Shown piece by piece: positions 19,091 to 31,814 of a DNA stretch of 64,000 nt (position 1 is the stretch's first letter; every line of letters starts with the position of its first letter). A program made the translations under genes and the position numbers. Origin of the DNA: Pilasporangium apinafurcum (taxonomy: Eukaryota; Oomycota; Peronosporomycetes; Pythiales; Pythiaceae); assembly GCA_001600495.1 (NCBI GenBank), contig BCKE01000015.1:460272-524271 (forward strand), read 5' to 3'. The notes under the pieces were generated by a model. The model saw only the letters and a list, made by a program, of their open reading frames with translations, was not told where the DNA came from and searched no databases.

Positions 19091-20322
19091 GCCACCGGTT
19101 TAACAGTTTTTGTCTCAAGATTGTGGTGCGTAAAAGTTTACGGCAATCAGATGAACCGCAATCTCAGATGAAAGAAGTGATGTGTACTAGCGCATTATTC
19201 ACTTCTGCGCTAAGCTGATCATGAACCTTTTTAGTCATTTGTAAAATATTAATGAAATAGTACTTACTTTCAGATTAACAGCGTTGGGAATTCAATGCAT
19301 TAGTCACGTGGACCTCGATATTGCTGCGTTAGTCTCAAATTCTCAGTAGTGCATGATGATGACGGTCCATACTCACCAGAGCAGTTTGAAGTACATAAGA
19401 CTGCCGCTCTCACTTTTTTTTGTTCATTGGCGACATATTCTGTGCCACAGTGATGAGAGAATCAGCTCCTCTCAAATACAAATATGGCGACGAAAACACT
19501 CATCACATCCTCTATCGGCTGTATTGTATCCAAAGTTGTGAAGAGTCGGTTAACCTCCATCATTTTCTTTTACTCATTAGCACAGTGCCTAATCTATCAT
19601 CCTTCATGGCTTTATTCCATTCTCCATCTTCCCAGAAGGAATGGGTCACATCTTTCCTCCGTATCCAGGAAGAAGGAGAAGAAGAAAAACTTTGTTCGTG
19701 TGGACTTGCTGTATATGGAGAGTGTGTGTGTGTGTTCACTGAAACAAATTGCGCTTCACATTTTTTGTCGCAGTCCACCCTTTTTCACCTTGTCTCACAA
19801 AATCCTCAGGAACCTCATCATCGTCTATGAAGAGCGTAACCATCGGCCAGTGATTGTTGCCATTTCAAATCATGGCAACGCATGTCCCCACCACACATTC
19901 ATTCACTCATTCACGGGCAGAAGCTCCCTTGAGGCGCCATAATCACTTTTACGAGAGAGTTCTGTCGATTCTCTGCCGTAATCACATGTCGGTAGTGAAG
20001 ATCCAGAGGTGTTTACATGTATCCAATTTCAACCAATCAAATATCTTCAATAGTTTTTGTATGATTTTATAAGCGTTTTATTGGTAGAAATATTTTTTGG
20101 ATTTGCAGTGATATAGGGTTTGGGGTAGTCGGCTGAAGCCATCGCTTGGGCATCATCATCCACGGACCATCATTTTCTTCCTCTGCCTTCTCGCTCTGTA
20201 TTCGTTTATGGATGATGATTACTACCGACATGATGATCGAATGCGGCCACTTCCCATAGCCACATTGCCGCCAAATTATCCACATCATTTCTCAAATTAC
20301 TCGCTTTCTACCACAAAACAAC
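19091..20322. other. Spacer of about 1.2 kb, one doubtful 152-codon frame
   Basis: An ATG frame at 19484-19942 (152 codons, MATKTLITSSIGCIV start) overlaps two other open frames and has no recognisable motif; it may be chance. A CCAAT box near 20034 lies about 290 bases before gene 12. Confidence 0.3.
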
Positions 20323-20988
20323 ATGCCTTCTTATCAACCAAACGACTCCTCTTCATCCTCTGAACAAATCTACCCGACAAGTAGGTCTCTCGTGCCACTG
20401 CTTACCCGGAAAGCGTCCGCGATCTTACAACGTCCCACTGAGATCAAGGCCCCACCACTTACTCCAGTGGCAATGGAACCACAACGTTTCTCGAATGCGG
20501 CATTGCCACTCAAGTTCTTGGAAAGTATTGACCGTATTGAGATCCATGATACAGTTGTGCGCGATGGAGTGACGTATTATGTGCTTGAAATTTACCTCTT
20601 ACATTACAATTCGCGATTGCCAACATCCTTACGTCGCGCGCGCACAGAAGCAAATCAACGAACCATCATAACCCAAGAACCAGATTTCAAGATCGAACGG
20701 CGATTTTCCGAGTTTGCAGCCATGCGCTATCAAGTGCTGGACTGGTCATGCATCAATTCACAGTTCTTGTGTGATTACTGCAACGAGTTTTTGATTTACA
20801 TTCGTTTCAAGTGGCACCAGCCGCGGCTTTGGACCAAGTTTACGACGAACGTGGAAACGAGGAAGAAATTGTTAGCGTCGTTCTTGATGGATTTTATCGC
20901 ACTGGCGCAGAACCGTCATCCGTGCAACCACAAATGCGAGACTCGAGAGAACGTTCCGTCCATGCTGGAATCATTTGTGCGATCATGA
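20323..20988 (+). CDS. PX-like CxxC family protein 12 with canonical RRFSEF motif
   Basis: Intronless, 221 residues, ATG at 20323. It has the clearest PX signature in the cluster: strands IDRIEIHDTVVRDG (69-82) and YYVLEIYLLHY (85-95), NSRLPTSLRR in place of the IPTN loop (96-105), DFKIERRFSEFAAMRYQVL (121-139) with both Arg of the PX motif (RRFSEF, 126-131), CxxC (Cys150, Cys153), RKKLLASFLMDFIALA (180-195), a tight Cys201/Cys205 pair and VPSMLESFVRS. The second Arg of this motif binds the 3-phosphate of PI3P in canonical PX domains, so this copy may still bind phosphoinositides (inference). It ends the first array, next to the conserved CDIN1 gene. Confidence 0.82.
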   Translation: MPSYQPNDSSSSSEQIYPTSRSLVPLLTRKASAILQRPTEIKAPPLTPVAMEPQRFSNAALPLKFLESIDRIEIHDTVVRDGVTYYVLEIYLLHYNSRLPTSLRRARTEANQRTIITQEPDFKIERRFSEFAAMRYQVLDWSCINSQFLCDYCNEFLIYIRFKWHQPRLWTKFTTNVETRKKLLASFLMDFIALAQNRHPCNHKCETRENVPSMLESFVRS

Positions 20989-21455
20989 TGATCCATCATC
21001 AATCCATATGTATCTTTATCTATGAACTCATGCGGACGAGGAGCTGATCGGTGTCAAGAAGGGCTACTATCAAGTGGAGGAAATGAAAAATAGTAGCTGC
21101 TCACCGACGTCTTTTTCAGCCAGTTCCAAAGGTTCGATGCGGAATGTTGTATATTGGTATTTGTGCTCATTAAGTTATTATTGGTCTGTAGAAACGATAG
21201 TAGTAGGTCTCAGATAACACAAAATGCATTCGTCTTACGAAAAGCAATGAAAGTGAATGCTGAGAGTGATTCATGGCTGAGTTTTTCTTGTGTTGCATCC
21301 AGCATCTTGTAAATCATTAGACCCACTGATATATTCATTATATATGACTTAGATGTAGTGAATGTGATCAGATGTGGATAGCAATATCAAGAACATCAGA
21401 TCTGATACATACGACATCTGATTCAAAGGCTATTGGTCCAGACCATTGTGGTCAC
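20989..21455. other. Spacer before the CDIN1-type gene
   Basis: No feature beyond AT-rich DNA. The CDIN1 frame stays open upstream to an ATG at 21372, so the leader could start within it. Confidence 0.3.
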
Positions 21456-22600
21456 ATGGACGACGACGAGTATGCGCTAGTTTGTTCCTTGCAAGCCTTC
21501 CCTTCCTCTTCCTCAGCAGTAGATAATGGTAGCACCAATGGTACACCAACTCCTGAGCTGCGACTGACCGTGAACGAAGAAACTTTTACCATCATCAAGC
21601 GGCAGATTGAACATCGCCGGTTTCGAACTGCATTGCGTCAGCATCGTCAGGAGAAAGTGCTGAAAACGTATCTTGCACGTCATGGTACAAGCAGCAAGAC
21701 AGATAATGGAACTGGTGAAGGTGAATCGATTTATGAGATTGCAGCATCTGTGGACTTTTCTCCGTGTATGATGGCGCGATTGTTGCTTGAAGCCAAATAC
21801 GGGTGGAGTAAGACGACGATCTCGAATTTCTTTCGACTGGCCATGAACGATGGCGACCAAACAACTGAGACAGAGCTTTCTTTATCTAAACCCTCTTCAT
21901 CCAGTGAAGCTAGTCGAGAAATTAATCGAAGAGGATTGTCTGAAGCCGAATACAATCGACTATTGCGTGAGGTAAGTGTGTGGCATATTCGGTGATGTGC
22001 ATGTGAGCGTACCAGCTGAACTGCTAACGTTATATGCAATACTTATAGGTTAAGGAATGCACTAATCGTGATACCTACTGCTCCCCACTTGCTGACCGTA
22101 TCCGACACAACATGGGCGTCGAGTATGAATACATTTTGCTCGAGAAACTCCGCAATCGCCGATTAGTGTTTGAGTCTGAAGATGTGTTGCGAGAAAAAGG
22201 CCTCGCAAAAACCCCAGATGTGCGATTGTTGCTACCAATCGGTGTACATGATGCACATGGCGTGTTACATATAGTGCACTGGATTGATAGCAAGGCTATG
22301 TTTGGCGACCGCCACACCCACGAGACCGAAAATGCTAATCAATTGCAAGGGTACGTCAACCGGTATGGCCCCGGCATGGTGATCTACTGGTTCGGACACA
22401 TGGCGAATCTTAGTTCAGCTGACAGTGATGTGCTGATCACGCATGAGTTCCCCAAAGAAATCACTCTTCCTGGTGGGTTTGACCCTTTGGAGGCGGTCCC
22501 AAAAGTTGTTGAAGGTCAACGGCTGTCCTTGCAATTCCATAAAGACGTGCAGACCGATTTTGATAGCGATTGGAACCCTGTGACCACTTGTTATCTGTAG
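21456..22600 (+). CDS. CDIN1: CDIN1/C15orf41-type TPD-motif nuclease
   Basis: Two exons, 21456-21971 and 22049-22600, joined by a 77-nt intron (GAG|GTAAGT ... TTATAG|GTT), giving 355 residues. I chose the ATG at 21456 (MDDDEYALVC); one at 21372 would add 28 residues with no match. An N-terminal helical part has VDFSPCMMARLLLEAK, equivalent to VDYAPSLMARLILE of human CDIN1. The C-terminal part is a PD-(D/E)xK-like nuclease core: KTPD (Asp229), then WIDSKAMFGD (Asp252, Lys254), and a YGPGMVIYWFGH strand (human FGPGLVIYWYG). CDIN1 is a predicted nuclease that binds codanin-1 and is linked to congenital dyserythropoietic anaemia in humans; its substrate is not settled. All catalytic-motif residues I can place are kept. 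Confidence 0.9.
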
Positions 22601-22781
22601 CAACTATCGAATTATCACTCAGATCGCTAATAAATAATAGTAAAAAAGGTGGGCACGCGCTCCACATCTAGTTTTCACATTTTGAGCCCTTGCACCTCCA
22701 TCACGACCCTAATCAAATGAATATGCTGTATGGTAGTTTGTGGGATTATGCAGCTGTTCTTGCGCACATCGATAGACAACC

Positions 22782-24356
22782 ATGATGAAAAGCCCAGGAG
22801 CTACGGGACATACGATTTTGCATGCATTTGCGCTTCTACTCGTGCTCTTTGCGTTCTTAGCAACCGCAAAGGCACAGAACGCAAATGCTGACAAGGATTA
22901 CACTGTGCTGAGCAGGTACGTTAGCATCCATTTACATTTTTCACTTCATGCGCATTTATCTCGATACATTTTGGCGTGCAGAATCGATGAGGGGGGCTCA
23001 GTCGTGGCCACAGTGCGACGCAACGGCGTGCTCTACCTACTCTATGACCAGACAATTATCGGCGCTGAATTTGATGATCCGTACTTACGCAAGCAGGCTG
23101 CATATCCAGGCTTCGCGATTATGCAATGTAGTGCCTACATGGATCGGAAAATCCACAAAGCACTGCAAATCGGCTTGGGCATCGGCACTGTCCCAAGCTT
23201 CCTGCGTGAACAGGGCATTCCCACAGACGTCGTGGAAATCAGTGCCAGCGTGGTGCAGCATGCGGCCGAGTTCTTCCAGTACGAGTGGTGTGAGGAAGGT
23301 GATCCAGAACCATGTACAAATGGCGAGACGTTTGTGACCGATGGGCTGGCGTTCTTGGAGAACAGTCCAGCTGATCCGATATATGATTTGCTCATCATTG
23401 ACGTCTACACAGGTAGAGCTACTGTTCATGAGTGCAACAAAATCTTTTTTATAGATTATAAATCATCCTATTTACTATGCTGTATGTGCGTGTGTGTTTG
23501 AAGGCTGGAATCCAGTGGTGTTTTTCTTGCGAGAAGTGATCGACAACATTCATACAAACTGGCTGATAGCAGGAAAAGGTGTCTTGGTGATGAACTTTGT
23601 CGGGTTCGCAAACGGACCACATGCTACCGTACCTCGCTCGATCTACAAGACACTACAATCGATATTCAAGCACGTCAAATGTTTTCGGTCAGTTAGCTTA
23701 GGTCTGAACCAGCCTCTTCCTCTTGCTTGCGGTGTTTGAGCTGGTATTATACGTTTGTGTAGAGAGATGGAAGACCCAGACTTCAATGAAGGTGCCAACT
23801 TAGTGTTCTATGCGTCCGATGAGCCCTTTTCGTTTTCTCCCCCAACTGACGGCCATTACCACAATCCAACCCCCAACACCTACTTCTATGTGCGTTATTA
23901 CCACGACAACACTTGGGAAATGTGAGTTTGATGTTATTCCAACTGACTGATTATCTGCTGCGTTTGCGTATTATTTGCTTCACAAAAGGGCGTCGTTAAC
24001 TTTCCAAAGTGGGAGGTAGGTTCATACGGAGCATCTCATCAATCTGATTGTTGCTTTGTCATTCAGTCATATCACTCTCTTAAATGATGTAGATTTTCAC
24101 GGACTTGCAGGAAGCAGTGGAAGTGGAGATTCATCAAGCCATGGGCGCTGAAGAAGTTACATTCACCACCTCACCATCTCCATCAGAAACTGAAGGAGCC
24201 GCTCGCGAGCGCATACTCACAAAGAAAGACCATGGACAAAAAGACTTTGCCAATATTCACACCATCACGCAGACACACATGCGCGATCGAGTAATCGCGC
24301 AATTCCCAGACTCACTCTGGGAAGAATTGAAACCGTCTCAGAAAGCAGCGAGTTAG
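22782..24356 (+). CDS. Predicted secreted spermidine-synthase-like methyltransferase-fold protein
   Basis: Several exons. Met22782 opens a signal peptide: a hydrophobic run (LHAFALLLVLFAFLATAKA) ending near residue 27. Introns I can place: 22916-22981 (66 nt, in frame, so translation runs through it), 23413-23503 (ACAG|GTAGAG), and one around 23692-23764. Core motifs: LQIGLGIGTVPSFL, the SAM-type glycine loop, DVVEIS at the end of strand 2, and YDLLIIDVYTG, matching the D-x-[Y/F]-D region of polyamine aminopropyltransferases. WNPVVFFLREVID and KGVLVMNFVG continue the fold. The last two introns (about 23921-23990 and 24016-24090) do not join cleanly in frame by eye, so the C-terminal model is provisional; the final exon EAVEVEIHQAMG... 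reads well to the TAG at 24354. Substrate unknown; similar proteins are often annotated as spermine/spermidine synthase. It is convergent with KDM5. Confidence 0.75.
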
Positions 24357-24538
24357 GTTGATGAATCATTGTGAATAGAGACTGGAATAAACTGCTTTTT
24401 GCCAGCTAGGTGTCTACAGAGCAACATGCTTTTTTATAAACAAAACTTCTGTGCTTACAGCGTTCTCTGTCTTCCATTCTCTATCGTATCTATCCTGTAC
24501 AACCAACTCGGTCGTGCCGACTATAAGAGGAGTAGAAT

Positions 24539-27500
24539 CTATTCCAACCTTCGCCGCTTAGCATTCCCATACTCATCTCTCTCCCTTTCCTGCTCAGCTG
24601 GTTGCGCGATGCGATGCACCAGCTCCACTTCAGCGGTGGGGAGTTCCAGAAATTGGCGTAGTTCTTGATACTCGCGATAGAGACGTCGAGCCCGTTCCAC
24701 GTTCCACTCTTCAACTTCCAATAGCTTGACCTGCTTCAGCCACAATGTTGCTTTGTCGACACGATCTTCGATTGTCAATTGGATATGGTAATACTCCACG
24801 CGAGGGAACGTGAAGTTGGGCTGCTTCGTGTCATTGAGAAGCACCACTAACTGCGAATATTTTGGTGCACTCGCACATGTCAACACTAATTGACATGCAC
24901 GTAAACACCAATGGATAGCTCCGAGACTCCCGATTGAACTGTCCAAACTCACTTCAACGTCCGTGACTTCACTCATCAAGTCCAGCAGCTGCTTCTCCTT
25001 GGCGTGATAGTCAATCTTTGAAAACGTACTTGCCACGGAAAACTCTGTTGCAAAGCTTTGAACGTAGTCTTTCGCGCGTTGATCGATTTCTCGAACCCGT
25101 TGGACGTATTCGAGGAGCTCCCTGGTGCCCGACGGCAACGCAATCAGTGTCGTTTGTAACTGTGTAATCAAGGTTTCCACGCGGCAGAGCGCTGGATGGC
25201 GACCCAGGTAATCCTTTCGAAGCGTCTTCTTGTCGAAATAGTACAAATTCTGTCGGATAGCACAGCGCTGACAACGATATGCCTCAACTTGGTTCATTAC
25301 CTCCGCAGTCATGCCAATACATCTTGCATGATACCACTCGTCACAGAAATCGCAGCAAATCATGGGGGAATCCTCGACTCCGCGACATAAACAAAATACC
25401 GATAATAACGATGATTCAGTGGTCACCAGGGATGTCGACTGATTACGAGATGATTTTGCGTAACCACCTCCCCGCTTTCCATTTGCCAAATGTTTTGGTC
25501 GGCAGTCCAGGCACATAAATGCCCTGAGAGAGTGTGTCAAGGCAGTTGCAGAGCCGTCAACACACTGTGGATGGAAATAGCGTTTACAGCCTTGACATGC
25601 TAACATATTCGACTTCTCCGACAAGACTTGTTCGCAGATGCAATGCAATTGCGAATGCGGGTGGAGATCACGTTCATGGAACGAACGGAGTTTGCTCATG
25701 GCGTCTTCAAAGAAACTCTGGAGCGTGGCTGTGTTATTGGAAGATTTCACAAAGAGTGAATGTACCGCTGAATACCAACGATGGCAATCTTGAATACGTC
25801 CATGTAACTGGCGTCGAATTAGCGATGAAGCAGGCACGAAATGAGTATCTGCCTGCTCATAGAATGCATCTGCCTCATCCAGCGATAGTCGATTTGCTAG
25901 AGAAGCATAGTCATCCGCGTTTTTATCGGTGTAGATACTGTAAACTGAGGAGGAACCAGATACCGGTGTCAGATTAATCAGCTCCCTGGCTCTACGCTCC
26001 CATGCTTTGCATTTTTCAAGACGATTCGACAGCTCCATTAATTGATTTGGGCAGACAGGCAGTCCTTTCAATCGATTCAATAGGGCATCTAGCTCTTCCG
26101 TACTCTTCGAATAGTCTTCCAAAGCCCCGCATAGTTCAATAGACTCCGTCTCCGTTACTTTCAAAAGTGATCGCAATATTTCCACTTTAAATATGGAAAG
26201 AGTCTGATCAAGATGTAACGCGTCAGCACTGTCAACTAAAGCTCGGCAAGCTCCCTCCATCACTGGTGATTGTCTCATCGAATCACATCTAGAAAGCTCA
26301 CTACCAGGGCTATGTTCACCCGGATGTTGTAAATTCTTGGCTATCCGCGCAATCATGTCATTGACGGCACATAGGACGTCCAAGTACTGTTTGGCATTTT
26401 CCAAACGTGACACAACATCGTCATGCGTTATTACACCCATCCTTTTTATCTGAGAAATGATGCTCGTAATGGACTGGATGGATCCTTGGTGACACTTATT
26501 ATCATGCCATAAAGCCTCGACTTGATTACAATCTTGCAAATCAAAAGACGATGATTTGGCAGCTTCTTTGGTTTTGATGTCCCCAAGAGATTCCAAAATA
26601 GATTCAGCAGCACCTTTGCATTCATGCCATTCACTCAAGAGATCGTTGATGCGGTTGATATTATCTGGTGTGACTGAAAGCCTATTGGCTTCGTCAATCA
26701 ACACGGCCAATTGCTGTATCGGAATACCTATCGCTTGGTTATTTTTGTGTGAGTGGCTGTGAAGCAGACGTTCTGCCTTCTCAGTCCACTGCACTGCATC
26801 CTTGATGGCAAATTCAATCGCATCTAGCCGTTCACGAGATGCTCCACCACACTTTACACCCTCAGCCAGCAATGCTTTGGCAGTCCGGACATCCGGCTTC
26901 GCTACACTCGATATGACTGTTTGTTCACTCTCTGCTTTTGGGAAGACTGCATCGCATTTCTTCGTCCAATCATCGACATCGCTTAAACGATCTTGCATCG
27001 CAGACAAAACGGACATCAAATGTGAGGACTCGAAACGGTACAAGTACACATAATGTTTCTCCTTGTCACAGGAGCACATGGATGTGTAGTGTTCGATACA
27101 TCCCACCGAACTCTGATGACGACATCTCGTACAGACAACGGCTTGCAAATAGCAATATTGTTTGCAGGTTACACACCGCAGGCCTTCATGCTTCCCGGAT
27201 TGACCAGCCCACAGTACCATTCTGGTGGGTCGTGTCGACATCGTCATTTTCGCAGTTCGTAACTGCTTTCGACCATGGTGTGCATTATCGTTGTCTTCAC
27301 TCCGCCCACTAGACATACTCATCTTCATCGATCGACGTCCCGGTACGTCACAGGCACTAGTGTCTTTTATCATTTTAGCCATCGATCGCCGCATAGTTGA
27401 CGTATCTGAATTAGCGCTAGGGATTCCGTGATACTTCTGCTCATAATCTGCCATTAATTCGCGCCTCGTCACATCACTAGATGAAATATGCTGCTCAAAT

Positions 27501-30336
27501 GCCATGTATTCGTCGTACAATTGCTGCATGGCTGGCAGTAGGTACGCCTGAGCAAGCTCAAAATCAAATTGGTTGCTTTCCACAAACGTCTCGGCAAGAG
27601 AACACACAAGCGCATCGTGAGAAAACACTGGTAGTTTCTGATACTTACGGTACTTCAGCACTGACTTTGCGCCCCATGGCAACCAGTCCACAGTTGCAAA
27701 ATTGACCGCTTCAGCGCAGTTGAATCCGTTGTTAAACCCAGCATGGTAGGCTGAAGGAAACGTCACGATGAACTCATTGGGTCTGTGAGTAGCACGATAC
27801 ACTGGTACACCATGCTCGATTAATGTCTGTGGAGAAAACATTGTGACTAGCTGTAGATGAAGATCCGGTTGGCTGCCAAAAAGCTCTGGTGTCAACTTCT
27901 TCATCGTTTCTTCAAACAAATCAGCCTTATCACACGGAATGCCATACCATGTCTTGGGAGCACCACAGTGTACGTAGCTGATGCTGTAGAAGTTATGATC
28001 CTCGACATGCCAACAAAACGTTGAGAACGACATGCCCATATAAATCCAAGGTACCATGACGCCATTGATATCTTCATCAAGATGCTGCAGCACTGAGCCA
28101 CTTAATTTGGGTAGATTGTTCAGATTCCAATTGTCATGCGCATATTTCTCGAGAAGTCGTTCTATAGACTGATGCGTGTCAATTCCTTGCCGGAGCCCAT
28201 GCGAGAAAAAACTACTCAGTTTGTGTGCATAGTCGCTCTTCGCCTTCATTGTCACATTCCTCCACCGCTTGTTCACAAATCGAACGCATTTTTGGTAGGA
28301 ATCAAGTCGAGGAAAACCACTCCCTGCGGGACCACTATCTACGTCGCTCCCGTACTCAACTTCCAGGCGTTGCTCATGGACCGGAATACTCAATAACCGC
28401 CAGTACTCCTGCTCCAATTCCTTATCAGTCAAACTATCCATCTCGCCATTGGTCTTCAATCCAAAGTAGCTCTTTTTCCAGGCATCAGCCTTCTCCTTGT
28501 AAGATATCAGATTGTACTCGCTCCCCATTTCGAAGCCAAATTTTGGGTTCGTGTCCCGCTCGGATGAATACGAGTCTTTGACACAAGCATCACAGTACCA
28601 ATCGCCCGTTGGAACTTCTTGCAATGGGTTGTCCAGACAAAAGAGATGATGGCCACCATTACAACTATCGCATAGAAGCATTTTATCCCAGCAGTCACCG
28701 CGAAGACACGTTTGACAAATTTCGCTCTTAAACGCTAACTCTGCAGCTTCCCTGAACATGCACATATATTGATTTGTATGAGACACTCACAATCACCAAC
28801 AAATAGTTTGAAGAACATGCACGAACTTACGGATCCCATCCATTGGCAACAAGGATTTGCATAGTCGAAAGGTCCACCGTGTCACGACTTTTATCGTTCA
28901 AGTATTGCACAACTACGTGTGGTTTCTTGCCACCAAGTACTCGCTTCACCTCTGCGAGTACTGCACCATACTGAGGGAAAAACTGGTAAAATTGCTGGCC
29001 GACATGAATCTCAGGCGCTTCTAATCGATAATTCCGATCCGCCGCTGGTTTTAATGCAAGCGGTTCCATGCTCTTCAGTGGCAGTGTTGTTGCCTGCTTG
29101 TCACTCTCGACAGATAATGACACTTGTTGCTCCTCTTTGAACATTTTATGATCATCTGAGTTATGTGGTTCTTCTTTGATACCGTTATTTTCACCGTTGA
29201 TGTTCTCCCCATCCGAGAACAGCGTCCGCTTCACACGTTTGCTCGCTGGAGATCCATCTCCATCAGTCATGGGCGAATCTTCATCGTCAACATCATTACC
29301 TGTACCATCATTATCTCGTTCCTGCCGTCGATTCAGTCGCTCCACCGTCATGTGTTTTTTCATGCTGCTACTCGTTTTTCTTGTCGGTGTAGGAAACGTG
29401 GAAGCCGCAGTTGCTGAACCATGATCTCCATTTTCCTTTTTGATCTTCTTCTTATTTACTTCAGGTGTCTGCAAATCGGTCGTGTCGTGTCGTTCGTAGG
29501 CGAGCAAACAGACTTCATAGTGCTTCTGAAAGGCTTGACAGAGCGCCTCTGGCGGTTGATTTGCCGCTAAGGTGCGCCCAACTTTGCGTACGATGTGTTC
29601 CCATCGGTTCTGAGCACATACCTGGTCATATCCACCGTTCTCCTTAACAGTTTTGTAGAGTAAATGCAAATTGAGCAACTGGCCGTCCACACGTGGCAGT
29701 TCCTGCATGGGGATGCCGTTCCGGTAGAGAAACATTCGTAGCGCCTCGACAAAATTGCCCTCAGCGCGTGAATGGCCTTCAATACAGTTGAGCTGCTGCA
29801 CGCGCGTGCGAAAACGGAAGGTTTTCTCGTTGATCGCGAATGGTGGCCGCCATCCAGCAGGTGGAACGATTTTGCAGATTCCCGCCTGAGCGCCAATGTG
29901 TCGAATGCTATAGACAAGACACAGCGAGAAAAGGACGTAGAATGGTTAATGATCTTGTAAAGAAGTCAAGCAGGCTAACACCCGATTCCTTGCTTCCTCC
30001 TTGTTGGACAATTCACCACGACCACCAACCAGCCCCCAATTAACACATCAGTGCACCCATTGGCTCCCATGGAGCGACGGGGTTATATAGACATGCCACC
30101 CTCACCAAGAAGGTATGTTTCTATGTATGTGATCAGTCAATTGGCGGCGATAGCGGCGTCAACGCACTGAACGCCAAAAAGGAAACATGGGATGCTCATG
30201 AAGGATGCATGGATGAAATAAATTACCTGGAAATATATTTCAACGGGTCCTGAAACTCTTCAGACGTGGGATGAAAGACTGGGCATGGTGGGCAGATATA
30301 GCCATCCTCTGCAGGCGCGTTCGGGTCCCAATCCAT
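24539..30336 (-). CDS. KDM5: KDM5/JARID1-type histone H3K4 demethylase
   Basis: Three exons on the minus strand: 30336-30227, 29907-28831 and 28751-24539, with introns of 319 and 79 nt; the total of 5400 nt gives 1799 residues. Exon 1 encodes the JmjN segment (PPCPVFHPTSEEFQDPLKYI), continuing across the splice to SIRHIGAQAGICKIVPP. Order of domains: JmjN; ARID (about 75-165, LPRVDGQLLNLHLLY ... WEHIVRKVG); an acidic linker; PHD1 (about 407-452, CQTC ... CDSC ... WYCDAC); JmjC with iron ligands His644, Glu646 and distal His732 and the KTWYG box; a C5HC2 zinc finger (GLRCVTCKQYCYLQ); the PLU-1 helical region; and two late PHD fingers (CICEQ..., FCLCRG...). This is the complete KDM5 set, which removes methyl groups from H3K4me3/me2 in chromatin. 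The ARID stretch is an exon of this gene, not a separate one. Confidence 0.93.
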
Positions 30337-31814
30337 GGCACACACACAAACGACAGGATCACTTGTTTTTTTCCTTGATACGGAGCGTGGAGACAGCAGG
30401 TGTTCCTCGCCGAGAAATCGCCGCCTTCTGCGTCTTCGTCTTCTTGTCTCTGCAACTATTTCGGTTCTGAGAATGTTTGTGTGCACGTGGAGAGACAAAA
30501 TGCATGCCAGAGTGTAGGTTTACGAATATTCCACCGTAAAGTGGAACGATCGTATTGATGAAGGGTGGACCATCTATTTTCTGTCTTTTTGATATTGTAT
30601 ATATTTATATATATTTATGGTACCAAAAGTAGAAAGAAATGGTGTAATTTTATAAAAGAAGGTAATATCGTACAGAGTAGCATTGAGGAGATTTACGGTA
30701 CATTTTTTACCAGTTTTTTTTCTTACTGAGAAGGAAAGAAAAAAAATCAAAAAGAATAAATTTGGTTGCAGACGTTTATTTTTTGGTTTGTGGATCCGTG
30801 TGTCGATCATATATTGCCTTCGAACGTTAGTGGTGCCTCTGGATGATAGCTGCTTGTAGATTTTCACGTGCTTGGATCGCCGTACATGTCCAAGCTTTGA
30901 CAGCAATAATAAAGTGAATTCAGTGCTCGAGTTCGTCGATGTTGTCACGTGTTTTCACATAGGTGGAAAAATAACTTCGAAAAAGAAATAATAATTCAGA
31001 TGTGAAGCATCCTTATCAAATTGTCAATGTTGTTACGGTGAAATCCTCCCTTGAGTAATCAGAATCAAATACGTTCACATCCAACAAAGTCATCTGCGTG
31101 CGGTGCCAACAACGACATACAACAACACCAGCAAGGATCCTCCGTTGATGCTGGGCCATTCTCTGTCCGCATCACCGAAACCGCAATTATTGGTGGAAAA
31201 AGATCGTTTGAAGATGTTTAATTGGATGATAACATCATCTCGCAATTGTTAGTTGCACTTCACCGAAAACACGATTTAAATAAGAGAGTACAGTCCTACA
31301 GTAGCACTCATTACTCGATATCTATGCATGCAACCTCTTGATCCAACGTGCACATTTGCTGGTGCCGTTAAAAAAGTCAGTACACATCAAGCTAGGCTAT
31401 CCTCTGCTCTTGGATCTTCAAAGAAATGTTACGATCCGTTTTTTCTTTGTTTCTTTTGTGTCAGCTAATCGACATCCTATTGGATAATATATTAAAAATA
31501 GACGATATTATTGGACAAAACCTCTCATTTTCTGCCACTCCTGGCATCGTAACCCCCTCACATTCGCTGGTTGGCTGTGGCGTAACTTAATCGGGGAAAA
31601 ACGTACTTGCCGCCACTGCGCGAGGAGCTCTAAAGCGCGGCAAAGTTACCCGTCTATCCATCCGTCCATCCGGCAGCACGTGCGGGTTTCCTTTACGTTC
31701 TTCGTGCGTAAGGAAAGAAGCAGCGAGTGAATCCTCTAACTGATCGCCTCGTATATCGCCCGTTTATTTGTTGGTTAGTGTGGTCGATATCCCAGCAGAA
31801 AACCCAACAACAAA
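30337..31814. other. Divergent KDM5/USP7 intergenic region
   Basis: About 1.5 kb separate the two divergent starts. Bases 30590-30780 are a long A/T-rich stretch (TATATTTATATATATTTA and a poly-T/A block). The frame on the minus strand at 30574-30948 starts in this block and looks like chance. Upstream of USP7 there is an AT-rich piece (31480-31530), then GC-richer sequence from 31570 that may hold its promoter. Confidence 0.35.

Noticed and set aside
19484-19942. A 152-codon gene before PX-like gene 12
   Set aside because: Three overlapping open frames in the same place suggest a stop-poor stretch rather than a gene; no motif is seen.
847-20988. The array as secreted RXLR or Crinkler effectors
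   Set aside because: No member has a signal peptide or an RXLR/LFLAK box near the N-terminus.
28827-29801. A separate ARID-domain gene upstream of the demethylase
   Set aside because: It splices in frame to the JmjN exon on one side and the PHD/JmjC exon on the other; the sum is a standard KDM5.
30574-30948. A 124-codon gene on the minus strand between KDM5 and USP7
   Set aside because: It is built on poly-A/T and TATATTTA sequence and has no protein-like composition.
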